A DNA stretch of 64,000 bases, from the NCBI GenBank assembly GCA_037893225.1, contig JAZGUH010000003.1, positions 186,001-250,000 of the forward strand, written 5' to 3'. This document shows positions 53,901 through 57,234 of the stretch, in pieces. Position 1 is the stretch's first letter. Every line of letters begins with the position of its first letter. The notes under the pieces were generated by a model. That model had not been told where the DNA came from, did no database searches, and worked only from the letters and a program-made list of their open reading frames with translations. Source of the DNA: Hippasteria phrygiana. Its lineage: Eukaryota; Echinodermata; Asteroidea; Valvatida; Goniasteridae. The position numbers were made by a program, and so were the translations under genes.

Positions 53901-54206
53901 AAGCTTGGGTTTTTCCTGTCCTACTGAAGAAGCAGGCGACCTCCAGAGTCCTTGCTTAGGAGTAACAGCACCGGTCAGGCGACCGCGGCCTGGCCCGGCC
54001 TTGGCCGCACCGAACCCCCCGGGCCGGCATCGGGTCTCGCCCGCTGCCGAGTCCGTCCTCGTATAAAACTGGTCGTGCGAGGCCCTTCTCGTAAACTTGC
54101 TGGGTTTGGCATCGCCTCTCGTAAACTTGCTGGGTTTGGCATCGCCTCCCTCAAACGTTTGCCTCAAGAGAAGAACACTTTTCTTTATCTGTGGCGGCGA
54201 GGCCAT
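8798..54206 (-). CDS. FGD: FGD-family RhoGEF, gene model of 8 exons, 3' part outside window
   Basis: Joined coding exons on the minus strand: 53624-54206, 40742-40948, 31505-33109, 29119-29283, 26400-26612, 11535-12367, 10747-10895, 8798-8954. They sum to 3912 nt (1304 codons) with matching phases at every junction and GT/AG borders. Residues from about 1180 form the start of a Dbl-homology domain: TERTYV (conserved region 1 with its glutamate), LYLIDQ, IFSNISSLYQLH, LLPDLEKALKDW, GAPFLKLYSDYVSNFDQA. This pattern is typical of FGD proteins, which activate Cdc42 and shape actin and usually continue as DH-PH-FYVE-PH. The roughly 1180 residues before DH are low-complexity, rich in Pro, Lys, Ser and Glu, and longer than in FGD1 or FGD4. 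The rest of DH, PH and FYVE are not in the window. Family assignment is firm; the paralogue (FGD1/4-like or FGD5/6-like) is not decided. Confidence 0.88.
9378..9742. mobile_element. 365-bp element with exact 20-bp or longer inverted ends
   Basis: Left end TTCAATTCGGTCGATTCACA and right end TGTGAATCGACCGAATTGAA are exact reverse complements. Interior is non-coding, with a GGCGGCGCACCGCTGGCGGC duplication near the right end. Confidence 0.75.
10140..10620. repeat. Degenerate minisatellite built on TCCTGAGTCTGNGTCC
   Basis: Repeated CCTCAATCCTGAGTCTGGGT and GTCCAAGTC words at irregular spacing of roughly 20-30 bp, with a longer near-duplicate (10150-10230 and 10250-10335). Confidence 0.85.
10747..10895 (-). 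CDS. FGD-like exon 7 (DH domain, part 2)
   Basis: 149 nt, entering in phase 0 and leaving in phase 2. Acceptor cccgccag precedes ATATTTCTGAG; donor gtatgt follows AAAGATTG. Encodes roughly residues 1203-1251: IFLSRIQAENQKQHWF, LAVLNEIFSNISSLYQLHSA, VLLPDLEKALKD. The IFSNISS and LLPDLE blocks match the second conserved stretch of FGD DH domains. The tryptophan codon is split between this exon and the next. Confidence 0.88.
11535..12367 (-). CDS. FGD-like exon 6 (linker and start of DH domain)
   Basis: 833 nt, entering in phase 1 and leaving in phase 0. Acceptor ccctacag precedes ATGCAAAGCC; the exon ends at GACCAA before gtaagt. The first part is Pro/Lys-rich (KPTLLKKPPSNDASGSG, FTPRTPPITAKYMP), followed by basic and acidic stretches (RRRDRRMSRRL; DSDFIEDSDDEPIGADSDFD). 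The last 20 or so residues, KKAFEVLTTERTYVDTLYL and IDQ, are the first helix of a RhoGEF DH domain; the glutamate of TERTYV is the one that contacts the GTPase in the family. The frame runs on without a stop past the splice donor to 11412, but the homology stops at the donor. Confidence 0.88.
12548..12768. mobile_element. Small foldback insert flanked by a 12-bp direct repeat
   Basis: Flanked by TACAACAGGGTC on both sides. Between them lie CTATAGTGAACA and GTTCGTTATAGTGG motifs in opposite orientations. A 12-bp duplication is unlike a cut-and-paste element and may mean LINE-mediated insertion. Confidence 0.5.
12795..13017. mobile_element. Tc1/mariner-type MITE with TA target duplication
   Basis: Left CAGTTATGCCCAACATTATT and right AATAATTTGGGGCATAACTG are near-exact inverted ends followed inward by CATACCC and GGGTATG. 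TA flanks both sides (12793-12794 and 13018-13019). 223 bp, non-coding. Confidence 0.8.
13105..13245 (-). mobile_element. tRNA-derived SINE, family 1
   Basis: In plus sense: GGGATTTGAACCTGCGACC, CCGGTGCTCTACCAACTGAA, TCTTGCCCTATGTTCGCGGT. On the minus strand these are boxes B and A of a tRNA-like head. Confidence 0.75.
13246..14860. other. Intronic stretch, mostly unrecognised
   Basis: A worn tRNA-like head in minus sense lies at about 13465-13530 (CTATGACCTCCTGCTTACTG, then CCACTCCGCCAC). Otherwise AT-rich with no supportable exon. Confidence 0.4.
14865..15030. repeat. Interspersed repeat, family C
   Basis: Landmarks TACAAGGCTAAAAGCC, GACATTTTGAATTGCCAACC and AGGATAATTCTTCAAAAGAT also occur in the same order at 40228-40420 and 49880-50070. 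Three copies in plus orientation, probably SINE-like; no tRNA head seen. Confidence 0.7.
15435..15646. mobile_element. Probable hAT-like MITE
   Basis: Left GGGTTGTTCTAAAACCCC and right GGGGGTTTTAAAACAACCC are inverted ends, with CTCGAC and GGGTCGTGG motifs inside. AAGCATT occurs on both flanks (15428-15434 and 15647-15653). Confidence 0.6.
15650..16500. other. Intronic, nothing firm
   Basis: Holds an AT-rich TGTAAATATATTTGT-type microrepeat at about 16000-16090 and a CpG-rich segment at 16205-16440. No supportable exon. Confidence 0.4.
16503..16637. mobile_element. Foldback MITE with GGCNGTGTCC ends
   Basis: GGCCGTGTCCAAATTACTTG at the left is mirrored by CAAGTAATTCGGACACAGCC at the right. 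The arms continue through GGCTTGAAATT and AATTTCAAGCC, so nearly the whole element is a hairpin. Confidence 0.75.
16674..17097. mobile_element. hAT-type non-autonomous element with exact 8-bp TSD
   Basis: Ends are TAGGGCTGT and ACAGCCCTA, flanked on both sides by GCTAATTC (16666-16673 and 17098-17105). Eight-base duplications and TAGNGNTG-type ends are hallmarks of hAT transposons. Sub-terminal ATTCGAATATTCG motifs occur at both ends. 424 bp, no transposase. Confidence 0.85.
17105..18340. other. Intronic, nothing recognised
   Basis: AT-rich and without repeat landmarks shared with the rest of the window. Confidence 0.4.
18353..18440 (+). mobile_element. tRNA-derived SINE head, family 2
   Basis: AGCTCGGTGGTCGAGTGGTA (box A), then GACGTCTGCACTAGCAAGCC and the worn box B GGATTCAAATCCC. 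Confidence 0.65.
18874..18896. repeat. Poly-C tract of about 22 bases
   Basis: Uninterrupted C run. Similar G or C runs lie near 9178-9190, 22344-22367, 29027-29053, 45921-45930 and 46532-46549, and a CCCCC-rich tract at 26240-26266. Confidence 0.9.
19114..19736. mobile_element. TTAA-type foldback element, family A (long subfamily)
   Basis: Left AAAGGTAGTGTACATGATTG, right CAATCGTGTACACTACATTAA. Centre has TTGTTTGGCCAAACAATCGT. Shares its interior with 50696-51294 in the opposite orientation, including GGCATCGTTTTCAATTGGTC. The 78-codon plus frame inside is not a gene. Confidence 0.75.
20090..20578 (-). pseudogene. Non-LTR retrotransposon (CR1/L2-like) 3' fragment
   Basis: Minus-strand translation gives LLDGVQKRIVNLVGEELG, then LQSLSHRRSVATLSLF, the conserved C-terminal part of CR1/Jockey-like ORF2, and after a frameshift RDIFMVNVPPAWFLQLG. 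A related decayed piece is at 48090-48330. 5'-truncated remnant. Confidence 0.7.
20575..20790 (-). mobile_element. Decayed SINE, family 1
   Basis: ATTGGCAGGAGCGGGACTTG followed by worn pieces of the family and CTCCCAATTTGTCAGTG; interrupted and rearranged. Confidence 0.45.
20822..21117 (-). pseudogene. Mariner transposase fragment with one terminal repeat
   Basis: GAGGGTCGGCTGAAAAGTTC at 20824 is a mariner-type terminal repeat. On the minus strand 21117-20990 encodes FIERFLTRDECWVHHFEPET and KRQSVQWKHTSSTPPKKAKV, the core of a mariner (D,D34D) transposase around the second catalytic aspartate. The rest is missing, so this is a deleted relic. Confidence 0.8.
21120..22340. other. Intronic, mostly unrecognised
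   Basis: Contains a small foldback at 21472-21574 (TGGCATAAGCTTTCATAGCT mirrored by AGCTACGGAAGCTTATGCCA). No exon seen. Confidence 0.45.
22759..23320. mobile_element. hAT-type non-autonomous element with exact 8-bp TSD
   Basis: Ends TAGGGGTGTGCAT and ATGCACACCCCTA, flanked by GGAGTGAG on both sides (22751-22758 and 23321-23328). 562 bp with sub-terminal CGGGTACC and GGAACCGG motifs at both ends. No transposase frame. Confidence 0.87.
23850..24015. repeat. 32/33-bp minisatellite, about 5 copies
   Basis: Unit starts GTGGGAAAACATTTTCACGC and continues CTTTTCACACAA, with starts near 23850, 23883, 23915, 23947 and 23979. Confidence 0.85.
24473..25270. mobile_element. Probable DNA transposon-derived element, about 800 bp
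   Basis: Left AAGCCCGTTTCACATGAGC and right GCTCATGTGAAACAGGCTTT are inverted ends. No transposase recognised; the 128-codon plus frame at 24437-24823 reads through the left terminus and has no homology I recognise. Confidence 0.6.
25276..25360. repeat. ACATGTA-rich palindrome
   Basis: ATGTACAAATCATGGATTTG is followed by overlapping TACATACATGGATTTGTACA and its inverted copies. Confidence 0.75.
25838..26158. mobile_element. TTAA-type element, family D
   Basis: Contains CCACACTGAATAGAGTGGTC and GAATGAAAGCTTTGTTTGAA as in the copy at 33389-35046, and ends near TTAATGG. Confidence 0.6.
26400..26612 (-). CDS. FGD-like exon 5
   Basis: 213 nt, phase 1 to phase 1. The acceptor tcgccag precedes GGTCGGACAG, and donor gtaagc follows GATACAG. 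Encodes roughly residues 854-924: SDSESAAALERRVIPLRQNK, then DDAGIVLSGMRRTSSLEELP and a TVAFTNARGLFQLAQQI stretch. RRTSSLEE resembles a basophilic kinase or 14-3-3 type site, which is an inference. No known domain. Confidence 0.8.
27403..28170. repeat. 91-bp satellite, 8 full units and a partial one
   Basis: Units start CCTCCCATGGGATTCCCATG at 27403, 27494, 27581, 27672, 27763, 27854, 27945, 28031 and 28122. Spacing is 91 bp, with two units of 86-87 bp. Within a unit CCTCCCATG is mirrored by CATGGGAG, so each can form a hairpin. All three plus frames are largely open, giving long but meaningless translations. Confidence 0.95.
28388..28858. mobile_element. TTAA-bounded foldback element, family A
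   Basis: Left TTAAAGGTGGTATACATCAT, right GATGTTGCATACCACCTTTAA. The interior carries family A landmarks in reverse orientation. Confidence 0.8.
29119..29283 (-). CDS. FGD-like exon 4
   Basis: 165 nt, phase 1 to phase 1. Acceptor ctcacag precedes GAACTAAACCG, and donor gtaggaac follows TTTACAG. It encodes GTKPKRDVVPPKLLVMRDAD and then a Ser/Asp/Glu-rich stretch (ISENDSDSGSEQSYDLFT), roughly residues 799-853. The acidic serine cluster resembles casein-kinase-2 type sites, which is an inference. A long poly-C run lies close downstream in the intron. Confidence 0.8.
29360..30760. other. Intron 3 sequence, nothing firm
   Basis: AT-rich. GGATCCAGGATTTTCTTAAG near 29525 followed by a GGGGGCACGG-rich strip looks like an old interspersed repeat, not supported by a second copy here. 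Confidence 0.4.
30764..30973. mobile_element. TTAA-bounded MITE, family D-like
   Basis: TTAACCCTTTGACACCGG at the left, GGTGGCAAGGGGTTAA at the right. Interior has GGCTTGTGCAGCCAAGCA twice. Confidence 0.75.
31505..33109 (-). CDS. FGD-like exon 3 (large proline-rich exon)
   Basis: A 1605-nt exon, phase 1 to phase 1, covering roughly residues 264-798. Acceptor is tatttag before AGCCAGTCGG; donor is gtagac after CCATCAG. It opens with a short SAG repeat made by a 9-bp tandem repeat. It then carries several proline motifs of SH3-ligand type (RPTPPPKL, KPPPEIPK) and a recurrent [KR]-x-[LT]-P element (RPLPDAP, KPLPKVLEE, RPLPNVS, KPTPVAR). No folded domain is recognised. The uninterrupted frame of 535 codons in an AT-rich, stop-rich background is strong evidence of coding. 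A plus-strand frame at 32362-32868 is its antisense shadow. Confidence 0.87.
33389..35046. mobile_element. TTAA-bounded family D element split by a nested hAT insertion
   Basis: Left end TTAACCCCTTGTATCTGG, right end CCGTATTCAGGAGGTTAA. The host sequence is interrupted at ATGCCAAG, with the rest continuing from 34772. Its 34800-35046 part matches 25890-26158. Confidence 0.75.
33437..34771. mobile_element. hAT-type element of 1335 bp nested in a TTAA element
   Basis: Ends TAGTGCTGCA and TGCAGCACTA, flanked by ATGCCAAG at 33429-33436 and 34772-34779, an exact 8-bp target duplication. CCGAA repeats (CCGAACCGAACCGAACCGG) lie inside both ends, probably as transposase-binding subterminal repeats, which is an inference. 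No transposase frame seen. Confidence 0.88.
35162..35452. mobile_element. TTAA-bounded foldback element, family B
   Basis: Left TTAAAGATGATGTTGATTGC, right GCAATCAACATCACCTTTAA. Interior matches the right half of 1185-1602. Confidence 0.8.
35508..36267 (+). mobile_element. Repeated unit carrying a Crypton-like exon and a 3' hairpin, copy A
   Basis: Starts TATACAACACCTGAATAAAT and ends CATTCATTATTTGTATA. Its order is a conserved 5' block (CACGACGCGAACCCGCACCG, TTCTATCAAACGG), a coding-like exon at 35786-36012, then a foldback (36094-36267) centred on CATTCCACGAGGC-GAA-GCCTCGTGGAATG. The same order is found at 46593-47241. No complete transposase or recombinase is present. Confidence 0.75.
35786..36012 (+). 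pseudogene. Crypton/QRICH1-ZMYM-like N-terminal domain exon, copy A
   Basis: MADGVSEPRFVFLTDDKILE, then NTKRQIKYSVKRLEEFAR and LTDSELDHFLSRFYAGLRR. The TDDEI..., NTK and FYAxLR blocks resemble the domain before the tyrosine-recombinase-like region in Crypton-derived proteins (QRICH1, ZMYM, KIAA1958 type); family naming is from memory of the pattern. The frame is open for the whole domain and ends at GAGAAG before gttaac, a possible donor. No following exon was recognised. Confidence 0.55.
36346..36456. repeat. 14-bp tandem repeat GACAGTATTACATT, 8 copies
   Basis: Perfect head-to-tail units starting at 36346, 36360 and so on to 36444. It is preceded by small inverted words CTGTCAAAC and GTTTGACAG. 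Confidence 0.95.
36571..36960. mobile_element. 390-bp element with exact 16-bp inverted ends
   Basis: TAGATGAATTTCACAT at the left and ATGTGAAATTCATCTA at the right. Interior non-coding. Superfamily not determined. Confidence 0.7.
37638..37861. mobile_element. TTAA-bounded MITE with CAAGGGGTTAA ends
   Basis: Left TTAACCCCTTGCGTACGG, right CCGTGCCCAAGGGGTTAA. Interior has GTGCAGTTTCAATCCATTGT and CGCTTGACTGCACAAAC. Confidence 0.8.
38300..38722. mobile_element. Large foldback element with CTGCTAGCAG hairpins
   Basis: The left half (GCCCCAAAAGT, TTTTCTGCTAGCAGAA, TTTACAAGATGTGACACC, GGATTTTACTTTGACGACTA) is mirrored in the right half (TAGTCGTCAAAGTAAAATCC, GGTGTCCCGTCTTGTAAA, CCACTTTTGGGGC). 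Extra TCTGCTAGCAGAAATTT copies lie in the middle. Confidence 0.8.
39340..39635 (-). mobile_element. SINE family 2 copy, interrupted by a MITE
   Basis: On the minus strand AGCTCGGTGGTCGAGTGGTA (39612-39631) and the rest of the head (CTAGAAAGCAGGAGATCATG and GGGTTTGAGTCCCACC) are split by 39467-39600. Confidence 0.75.
39467..39600. mobile_element. 134-bp MITE inside a SINE
   Basis: Left GGGGTGCGTTCCACTCACGC and right GCGTGAGTGGAACGCACCCC are exact inverted ends, continuing through GAACAA and TTGTTC. It interrupts the tRNA-like head of the SINE; the intact order is seen in the copy at 39729. No clean target duplication. Confidence 0.85.
39729..39890 (+). mobile_element. SINE family 2 copy, inverted partner
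   Basis: AGCTCGGTGTTCGAGTGGTA, AAGACGTCTGCACTAGAAAG, GTGGGTTCGAGTCCCACC (good box B), then TAATCTCTCGGGACAACAC. Reads toward the right while its neighbour reads left; GGATGGAATTTGCGT-type sequence near the middle and CGCAAATTCCATC at the right extend the inverted relation. Confidence 0.75.
40228..40420. repeat. Interspersed repeat, family C
   Basis: TACAAGGCTAAAAGCCAGTC, GACATTTTGAATTGCCAACC, AGATCTGAAAATAGGATAAT in the same order as 14865-15030. Confidence 0.7.
40742..40948 (-). CDS. FGD-like exon 2 (acidic/hydrophilic cassette)
   Basis: Acceptor ttcttgcag precedes ATTCCGAC, and the donor is gtaagtgtg. The exon is 207 nt and begins and ends in phase 1, so its removal would keep the frame. 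It encodes roughly residues 195-263, with many Asp, Glu, Gly and Arg (DSDPHIGASQDDELKPQN, then GEQWDDSGHQGDDEGDFSD). No known domain is visible; it is probably a disordered linker. Confidence 0.75.
41133..41585. mobile_element. TTAA-type foldback element, family A, with nested hairpin
   Basis: Left AAAGGTAGTGTACACGATTG, right CATGTACACTGCCTTTAA. The centre is replaced or interrupted by the palindrome at 41301-41410. Confidence 0.75.
41301..41410. mobile_element. 110-bp palindromic insert
   Basis: TAGCCTTTAGTCAAGG and CCTTGACTAAAGGCTA are exact inverted ends, with TGGCTACCTGGAC and GTCCAGGTAGCCA just inside. Confidence 0.8.
41960..42180. repeat. GGGCGACA-rich palindromic repeat
   Basis: Several GGGGCGACAC, TGTCGCCC and GTCGCCCTA words in alternating orientation. 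Confidence 0.6.
42400..43745 (-). pseudogene. CR1/L2-like LINE reverse transcriptase remnant
   Basis: Minus-strand frames in order: HGLYPTMQSAYRKNHSTETA and LDLSAAFDTVDHAILLNRL (RT motifs with catalytic Asp), a frameshift, then YCYADDTQLYLSF (the YADD box), DRLMINDSKTEF, and further on RIQFEKLLLTFKALHGMAPQ YLSDLL in separate frames. Multiple shifts and stops; dead copy, 5'-truncated. It separates two similar tracts of TTCCCTGATTTTTCCC-type sequence (41820-41865 and 43785-43860). Confidence 0.85.
43920..45160. other. Intronic, nothing recognised
   Basis: ACATGTAC repeats at 43917-43940 and T-rich stretches; no exon seen. Confidence 0.4.
45163..45266. mobile_element. 104-bp TTAA-bounded MITE
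   Basis: TTAACTCTTTCACGACGG at the left, CCGTAGCGGAAGAGTTAA at the right. It sits inside a repeat whose words AACTTTTCAAATGAGAGCAA recur near 45375 and 45695. Confidence 0.75.
45280..45730. repeat. Degenerate repeat with TGACCT motifs
   Basis: CTTTTCAAATGAGACCAATT, TTTACAACTTGACCTC and TGACCTTTGACCT recur at uneven spacing. A DR1-type site lies at 45436-45448 (minus sense). ATTGAATTGAATTGAATT is at about 45620. Confidence 0.6.
46593..47241 (+). mobile_element. Repeated unit carrying a Crypton-like exon and a 3' hairpin, copy B
   Basis: Same order and ends as 35508-36267: TATACAACACCTGAATAAAT, the CACGACGCGAACCCGCACCG block, exon 46811-47032, then a foldback at 47071-47241 with the hairpin CATTCCACTCGGC-TTC-GCCTCGTGGAATG. 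Confidence 0.75.
46811..47032 (+). pseudogene. Crypton-like N-terminal domain exon, copy B (frameshifted)
   Basis: MAAEFPELPRFVLLTDDEIL, then NTKRQIKYAVKRLDGFAR and LTDSELDNF. An extra T in the T-run after GACAA shifts the frame, so copy A's HFLSRFYAGLR reads FFVAVLCGTEK here. Ends GAGAAG before gtaaac, a better donor than in copy A. Confidence 0.55.
47330..47540. mobile_element. Family D-related repeat
   Basis: GGGCTTGTGCAGCAAGGTGT, ACAATGGATTGAGTATGC and AGACGACAACCAGCCAGGTG match words in the copies at 25.9 and 34.8 kb. Confidence 0.55.
48090..48330 (-). pseudogene. CR1/L2-like LINE 3' fragment
   Basis: Minus-strand pieces YGILCPVHV and LSCFKRNLNSYLLHL match the extreme C-terminus of CR1-like ORF2; the nucleotides align with 20130-20330. 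Confidence 0.6.
48380..49860. other. Intronic, nothing recognised
   Basis: No exon, SINE head or tandem repeat identified. Confidence 0.4.
49880..50070. repeat. Interspersed repeat, family C
   Basis: TACAAGTCTAAAAGCTACTC, GCCACATTTTAGGAGGCCAG, AGAGGATAAATCTTCAATAG follow the order of the copies at 14.9 and 40.2 kb. Confidence 0.65.
50696..51294. mobile_element. TTAA-bounded foldback element, family A (long subfamily)
   Basis: Left TTAAAGATTATGTACACGAT, right CATGTACACTACATTTAA. Centre GATTGTTCGGCTGAACAATT. Interior is the reverse of 19114-19736. Confidence 0.85.
51640..51835. mobile_element. hAT-like MITE, relative of 6709-6913
   Basis: GAGATGTAGTCGAGTCC at left, GGACTCGACTCCAACTCTG at right, CAAGTCCCTGCAAGTCC inside. 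Confidence 0.6.
52750..52970. mobile_element. hAT-like MITE, relative of 6709-6913 (right end lost)
   Basis: CAGGGCTGTAGTCGCGTC at left; ends GCAGGGACTCGA without the CTCTG terminus and runs into the ACCGGAAAAC array. Confidence 0.6.
52978..53482. repeat. ACCGGAAAACAC repeat with inverted halves
   Basis: About 52978-53300 is made of ACCGGAAAACAC and ACACACTAAATACCGG words; 53310-53482 carries the reverse complements (GTGTTTTCCGGTA, TTAGTG). The whole block is a giant imperfect palindrome built from short tandem words. Confidence 0.85.
53624..54206 (-). CDS. FGD-like exon 1 (first coding exon)
   Basis: Encodes residues 1-194 and one extra base. The start chosen is the ATG of MASPPQIKK, in the context ATCATGG; the frame upstream has no other ATG before a stop. 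The exon ends at GTCATAG, followed by gtgag. The protein is basic and low-complexity (KPSKF, KPKLHPSMPSGL, KPKGLTVIK), probably disordered. Positions 54091-54120 and 54121-54150 are a near-exact 30-bp tandem duplication, giving two copies of GDAKPSKFTR. The exon is clearly more GC-rich than the intron next to it. The 5' UTR extent is unknown. Confidence 0.8.
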
Positions 54207-54544
54207 GATTGATGACACTTGAATGACTTGAGGAGTGAAATTATCATTCCATTTTATCAACTTTTGCAGCAATTTCCTGGGGAAGTGCGGTTAAAATTCG
54301 TCTGATGGAATTACCCATACCTGCTGGAACTTTCCCAATGCGGAAATGTTTACGGTATATCCGTACGTCGTACGTCCACGCGTACCGTGAGGTATTTCGG
54401 CCAGATGATGTTAACTTCTTGTTTGTGTTTAAATTGACATCTTACGTTCGAGCGCCCGAAGACCGAAGTACAAATACAGCTAGGCCCGCTACTCCTTCCA
54501 AAAGCAAAAATTACTAACAACATTTGTTTGGGTCGAACAACAGT

Positions 54545-54740
54545 TACTTAATGTACCACAAGGGAAACTGACAAGGTTAATTTGAATACATTTTCAAAGT
54601 GAACAAAGAAAACTGGCAGGAGTGGGATTCGAACCTGCGACCTCTGACTGAGCTCTACCACTGATCTCCATGTATAAGAGATCAGTGAGCTCTACCAAGT
54701 AGTTGCCTTTATGTTGGCAGTCCCCTGGCGCTAGTCAGAA
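54545..54740 (-). mobile_element. tRNA-derived SINE, family 1
   Basis: ACCACAAGGGAAACTGACAA, then GGATTCGAACCTGCGACCTC (box B in minus sense) and worn box A; a local duplication of GAGCTCTACCA and AGATCAGTG interrupts it. Confidence 0.75.
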
Positions 54741-54775
54741 TTAGTCATAAGACCATAATGCCACCTAGCTAGGGA

Positions 54776-54799
54776 TTTATTTATTTATTTATTTATTGA
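54776..54799. repeat. TTTA microsatellite
   Basis: Six ATTT units. Confidence 0.9.
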
Positions 54800-55329
54800 A
54801 GACCTATTTATTATTTGGCATTCAGCCGGGATAGCCCACGGAAGTCTTTTGACTTATTTCCAGTTGGGGTCCCATGATAGAAGATGACGGAAGGAAGTTA
54901 CGGTTTTTAGACGTGGGAGGGAAAACCCCAGAGAAAACCCAATCCACATGTTGGTCCCAGCCAGGATTCGAACCGGGGTCACAGTCTGGAAGGCGAGGGA
55001 AAGTACCACTACCACATCAACCTGATGATTCCCAAAATTTTACGATACACACCCAATTTTACGATACAACCTGGGCATGGCATTGTGGGGATCACTCAAA
55101 GGGGGAATCACATTTTTTAGTAGAGAAACAATTTTTTTTTTTGCAGCACTGCCGCCGCGCCGCCGCCAGGCAACTTTGCCGTCAGAATGAAAGGACTGAG
55201 AACTAGTCTAGTAAACTGTAAGAAAAGTTTTTGAACAAGAGAGGGCGCTAATACACGTGCCTGGAAAATCCGGAAATCGTGTGTGTACGGACATGACGGA
55301 CGTAGAAACTTTGATCTGACAAAATCAAC

Positions 55330-55406
55330 ATGTTCCAGCGAGGAGTTTGGATTGCAATGGCTGCTTTCCGATGCCCGCCCGAAGTTCTTCTTCGATCAGC
55401 GGCTAG
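55330..55406 (+). CDS. Candidate first coding exon, divergent to the FGD-like gene
   Basis: An ATG opens 25 codons (MFQRGVWIAMAAFRCPPEVL, then LRSAA) and ends at GGCTAG before gtgagatt, a good donor, in phase 2. The region is locally GC-rich. The peptide has Arg and hydrophobic residues and no acidic residue until Glu18, like a mitochondrial targeting peptide, which is an inference. A second in-frame ATG (MAAFRC) could be the true start. No downstream exon was recognised to the right edge. Confidence 0.4.
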
Positions 55407-55977
55407 GTGAGATTATTACCACTCCAGTCTAAAGAACTAAAGAGACCCACCTGCAGCGCAGCGCAGGCTACTTCCAAGTTCAAAAAAATGTAAGGCTGAG
55501 CCTAGTACATGTACAACGGCAACGCTGAACTATTTTGGATCCCCGTAACTCAATGGGATTGGGAATATGTTTTTGTTAGGTCGGTTACAATGATCTAGAT
55601 TTTCACTTTCTCAAACAGTAATCTCCCATAACTGTTTAAAATTACAAAAAACGATGTCAATAGAATTAAGAGAAGTCTGCTTTAGGTTGAAAAAGTCATT
55701 TTGGAATGAGAAAAAATACCCTTGACTCCAATTTGATCGAAACTAAAGAGGGGCTCTACAATCGCCCAGCACACAGCAGCGTCAGACTGCCCATGTGCAT
55801 GGAGTTGTTGAAGAGATGTGGAGCTCGACCATTTTTTGACGGGGGAATTATCTTCTTTTCATCGCGCAATGGTGATGTGTGGATATGACGCGATAAGTTC
55901 TGTCTGTGTGAACATTCCTTCGGTTTTGAAATGAACATTTACGAACATTTACAGACAGAACACTGCATAGCGCAAAT

Positions 55978-56213
55978 GCCACTTGGCCCAAATGCCACTT
56001 GGCCCAATAGCCACTTGGCCCAAATGCCACTTGGCCCAAATGCCACTTGGCCCAATAGCCACTTGGCCCAATAGCCACTTGGCCCAATAGCCACTTGGCC
56101 CAAACGCCACTTGGCCCAAACGCCACTTGGCCCAAACGCCACTTGGCCCAAACGCCACTTGGCCCAAACGCCACTTGGCCCAAACGCCACTTGGCCCAAA
56201 CGCCACTTGGCCC
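55978..56213. repeat. 16-bp tandem array GCCACTTGGCCCAAAC, 15 copies
   Basis: ACTTGGCCC recurs every 16 bases from 55981 to 56205. Two blocks differ at the end of the unit (CAAAT/CAATA to the left, CAAAC to the right). Minus-strand frames rich in WAKW and GQVAFGPSG are repeat artefacts. Confidence 0.95.
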
Positions 56214-56933
56214 ATGCCCGAGCTGCATGACGTGTATGCCCTATTTAGTTTGTTACAGTGTCATTATTTGTTGAGATAACAAAAATACAATTTGAAAAAC
56301 CAAGGGATGAATGGCCGACCTGTATTATGATAATTATACGATGAACAAAAGTGACGCCAGGATGCAACATTCTTTCCAAAACGAAACTAAAACTGAATGG
56401 CGGCTTGGAGTTAGTTGTGGGAAATAGAGCCTGAAAGAAACAAATCTTAACCTCAAACCTATAACGTGCCTCTACTGAATCGATGCAAAAACACAGCCAT
56501 CCTAATTAAAGTTACATATTCAATTCCGATTTAAAAAAAAAAAGCTGAAAATAAATGCATTCTTATAGTGTGGCAGAATGCCGTTCCCTACAATTTTGTT
56601 CCATTCTAAATGCCCAAAAGTTCATATATTTCTTAACCCCTGACCTCCAACCTAAAGGTGCCCCGAATAAAACGGTGCAGAAACAGTGTCAATTTAGACT
56701 AATTAAAGATGGATTTTCGGGTAAAAAAGCTGAAAATCTGTCATCAAGAGGAAGAATGTCATTTGCCTAAAATGTTGTACCATTCTAAAATCCCTTTTTG
56801 ACACGATACGGTACATGACACGTACACACCTCCACCCACCCATCTAGTGGGTGCCACGCGAAGAGCGGCTTCCCGCTAGTATACAATGTACATGTAGTAT
56901 TTGAAGGCTGTAAAATTAGAGTAAATATACACC

Positions 56934-57055
56934 GGGTAAAGTGGTGCTTGGGCGAAGTGGCGTTTAGGCGAAGTGGTAATTGGGCGAAATGGCGTTTGGG
57001 CGAAGTGGCGTTTGGGCGAAGTGACATTTGGGCAAAGTGGTTGAGGGCGAAGTGG
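56934..57055. repeat. 16-bp array GGGCGAAGTGGCGTTT, 8 copies, inverted relative to 55978
   Basis: Starts at 56934, 56950, 56966, 56982, 56998, 57014, 57030 and 57045. The unit differs by one base from the reverse complement of the array at 55978-56213. Confidence 0.9.
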
Positions 57056-57234
57056 AAAATTTCGTGATGGCAATTTCGGCACCGTTTTCTTTTTTTCTTT
57101 TTTCTTTTGAATGCAGCAAACAAGCAGGTAATAAGGTGCTAAGTGAACTAAAAAATGTATTTGCAAATATAGTAGACTTTCGCATCTGAACATTTTTAAA
57201 AACTTTTAAATCTAACGTAAAGTTTAAAATTCGT

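Larger units (their letters stand above)
54207..55329. promoter_or_regulatory. Putative bidirectional promoter region
   Basis: The interval separates the minus-strand FGD start from the plus-strand candidate exon. It holds a CACGTG E-box near 55254-55259 and an ETS-like CCGGAAAT near 55270-55277, just upstream of the plus-strand ATG, and a CG-rich patch near 55147-55165. A tRNA-derived SINE occupies 54545-54740. Transcription starts are not visible from sequence. Confidence 0.35.

Noticed and set aside
55848..56228. Minus frames with WAKWRLGQVAFGPSG repeats
   Set aside because: Translation of the 16-bp array.
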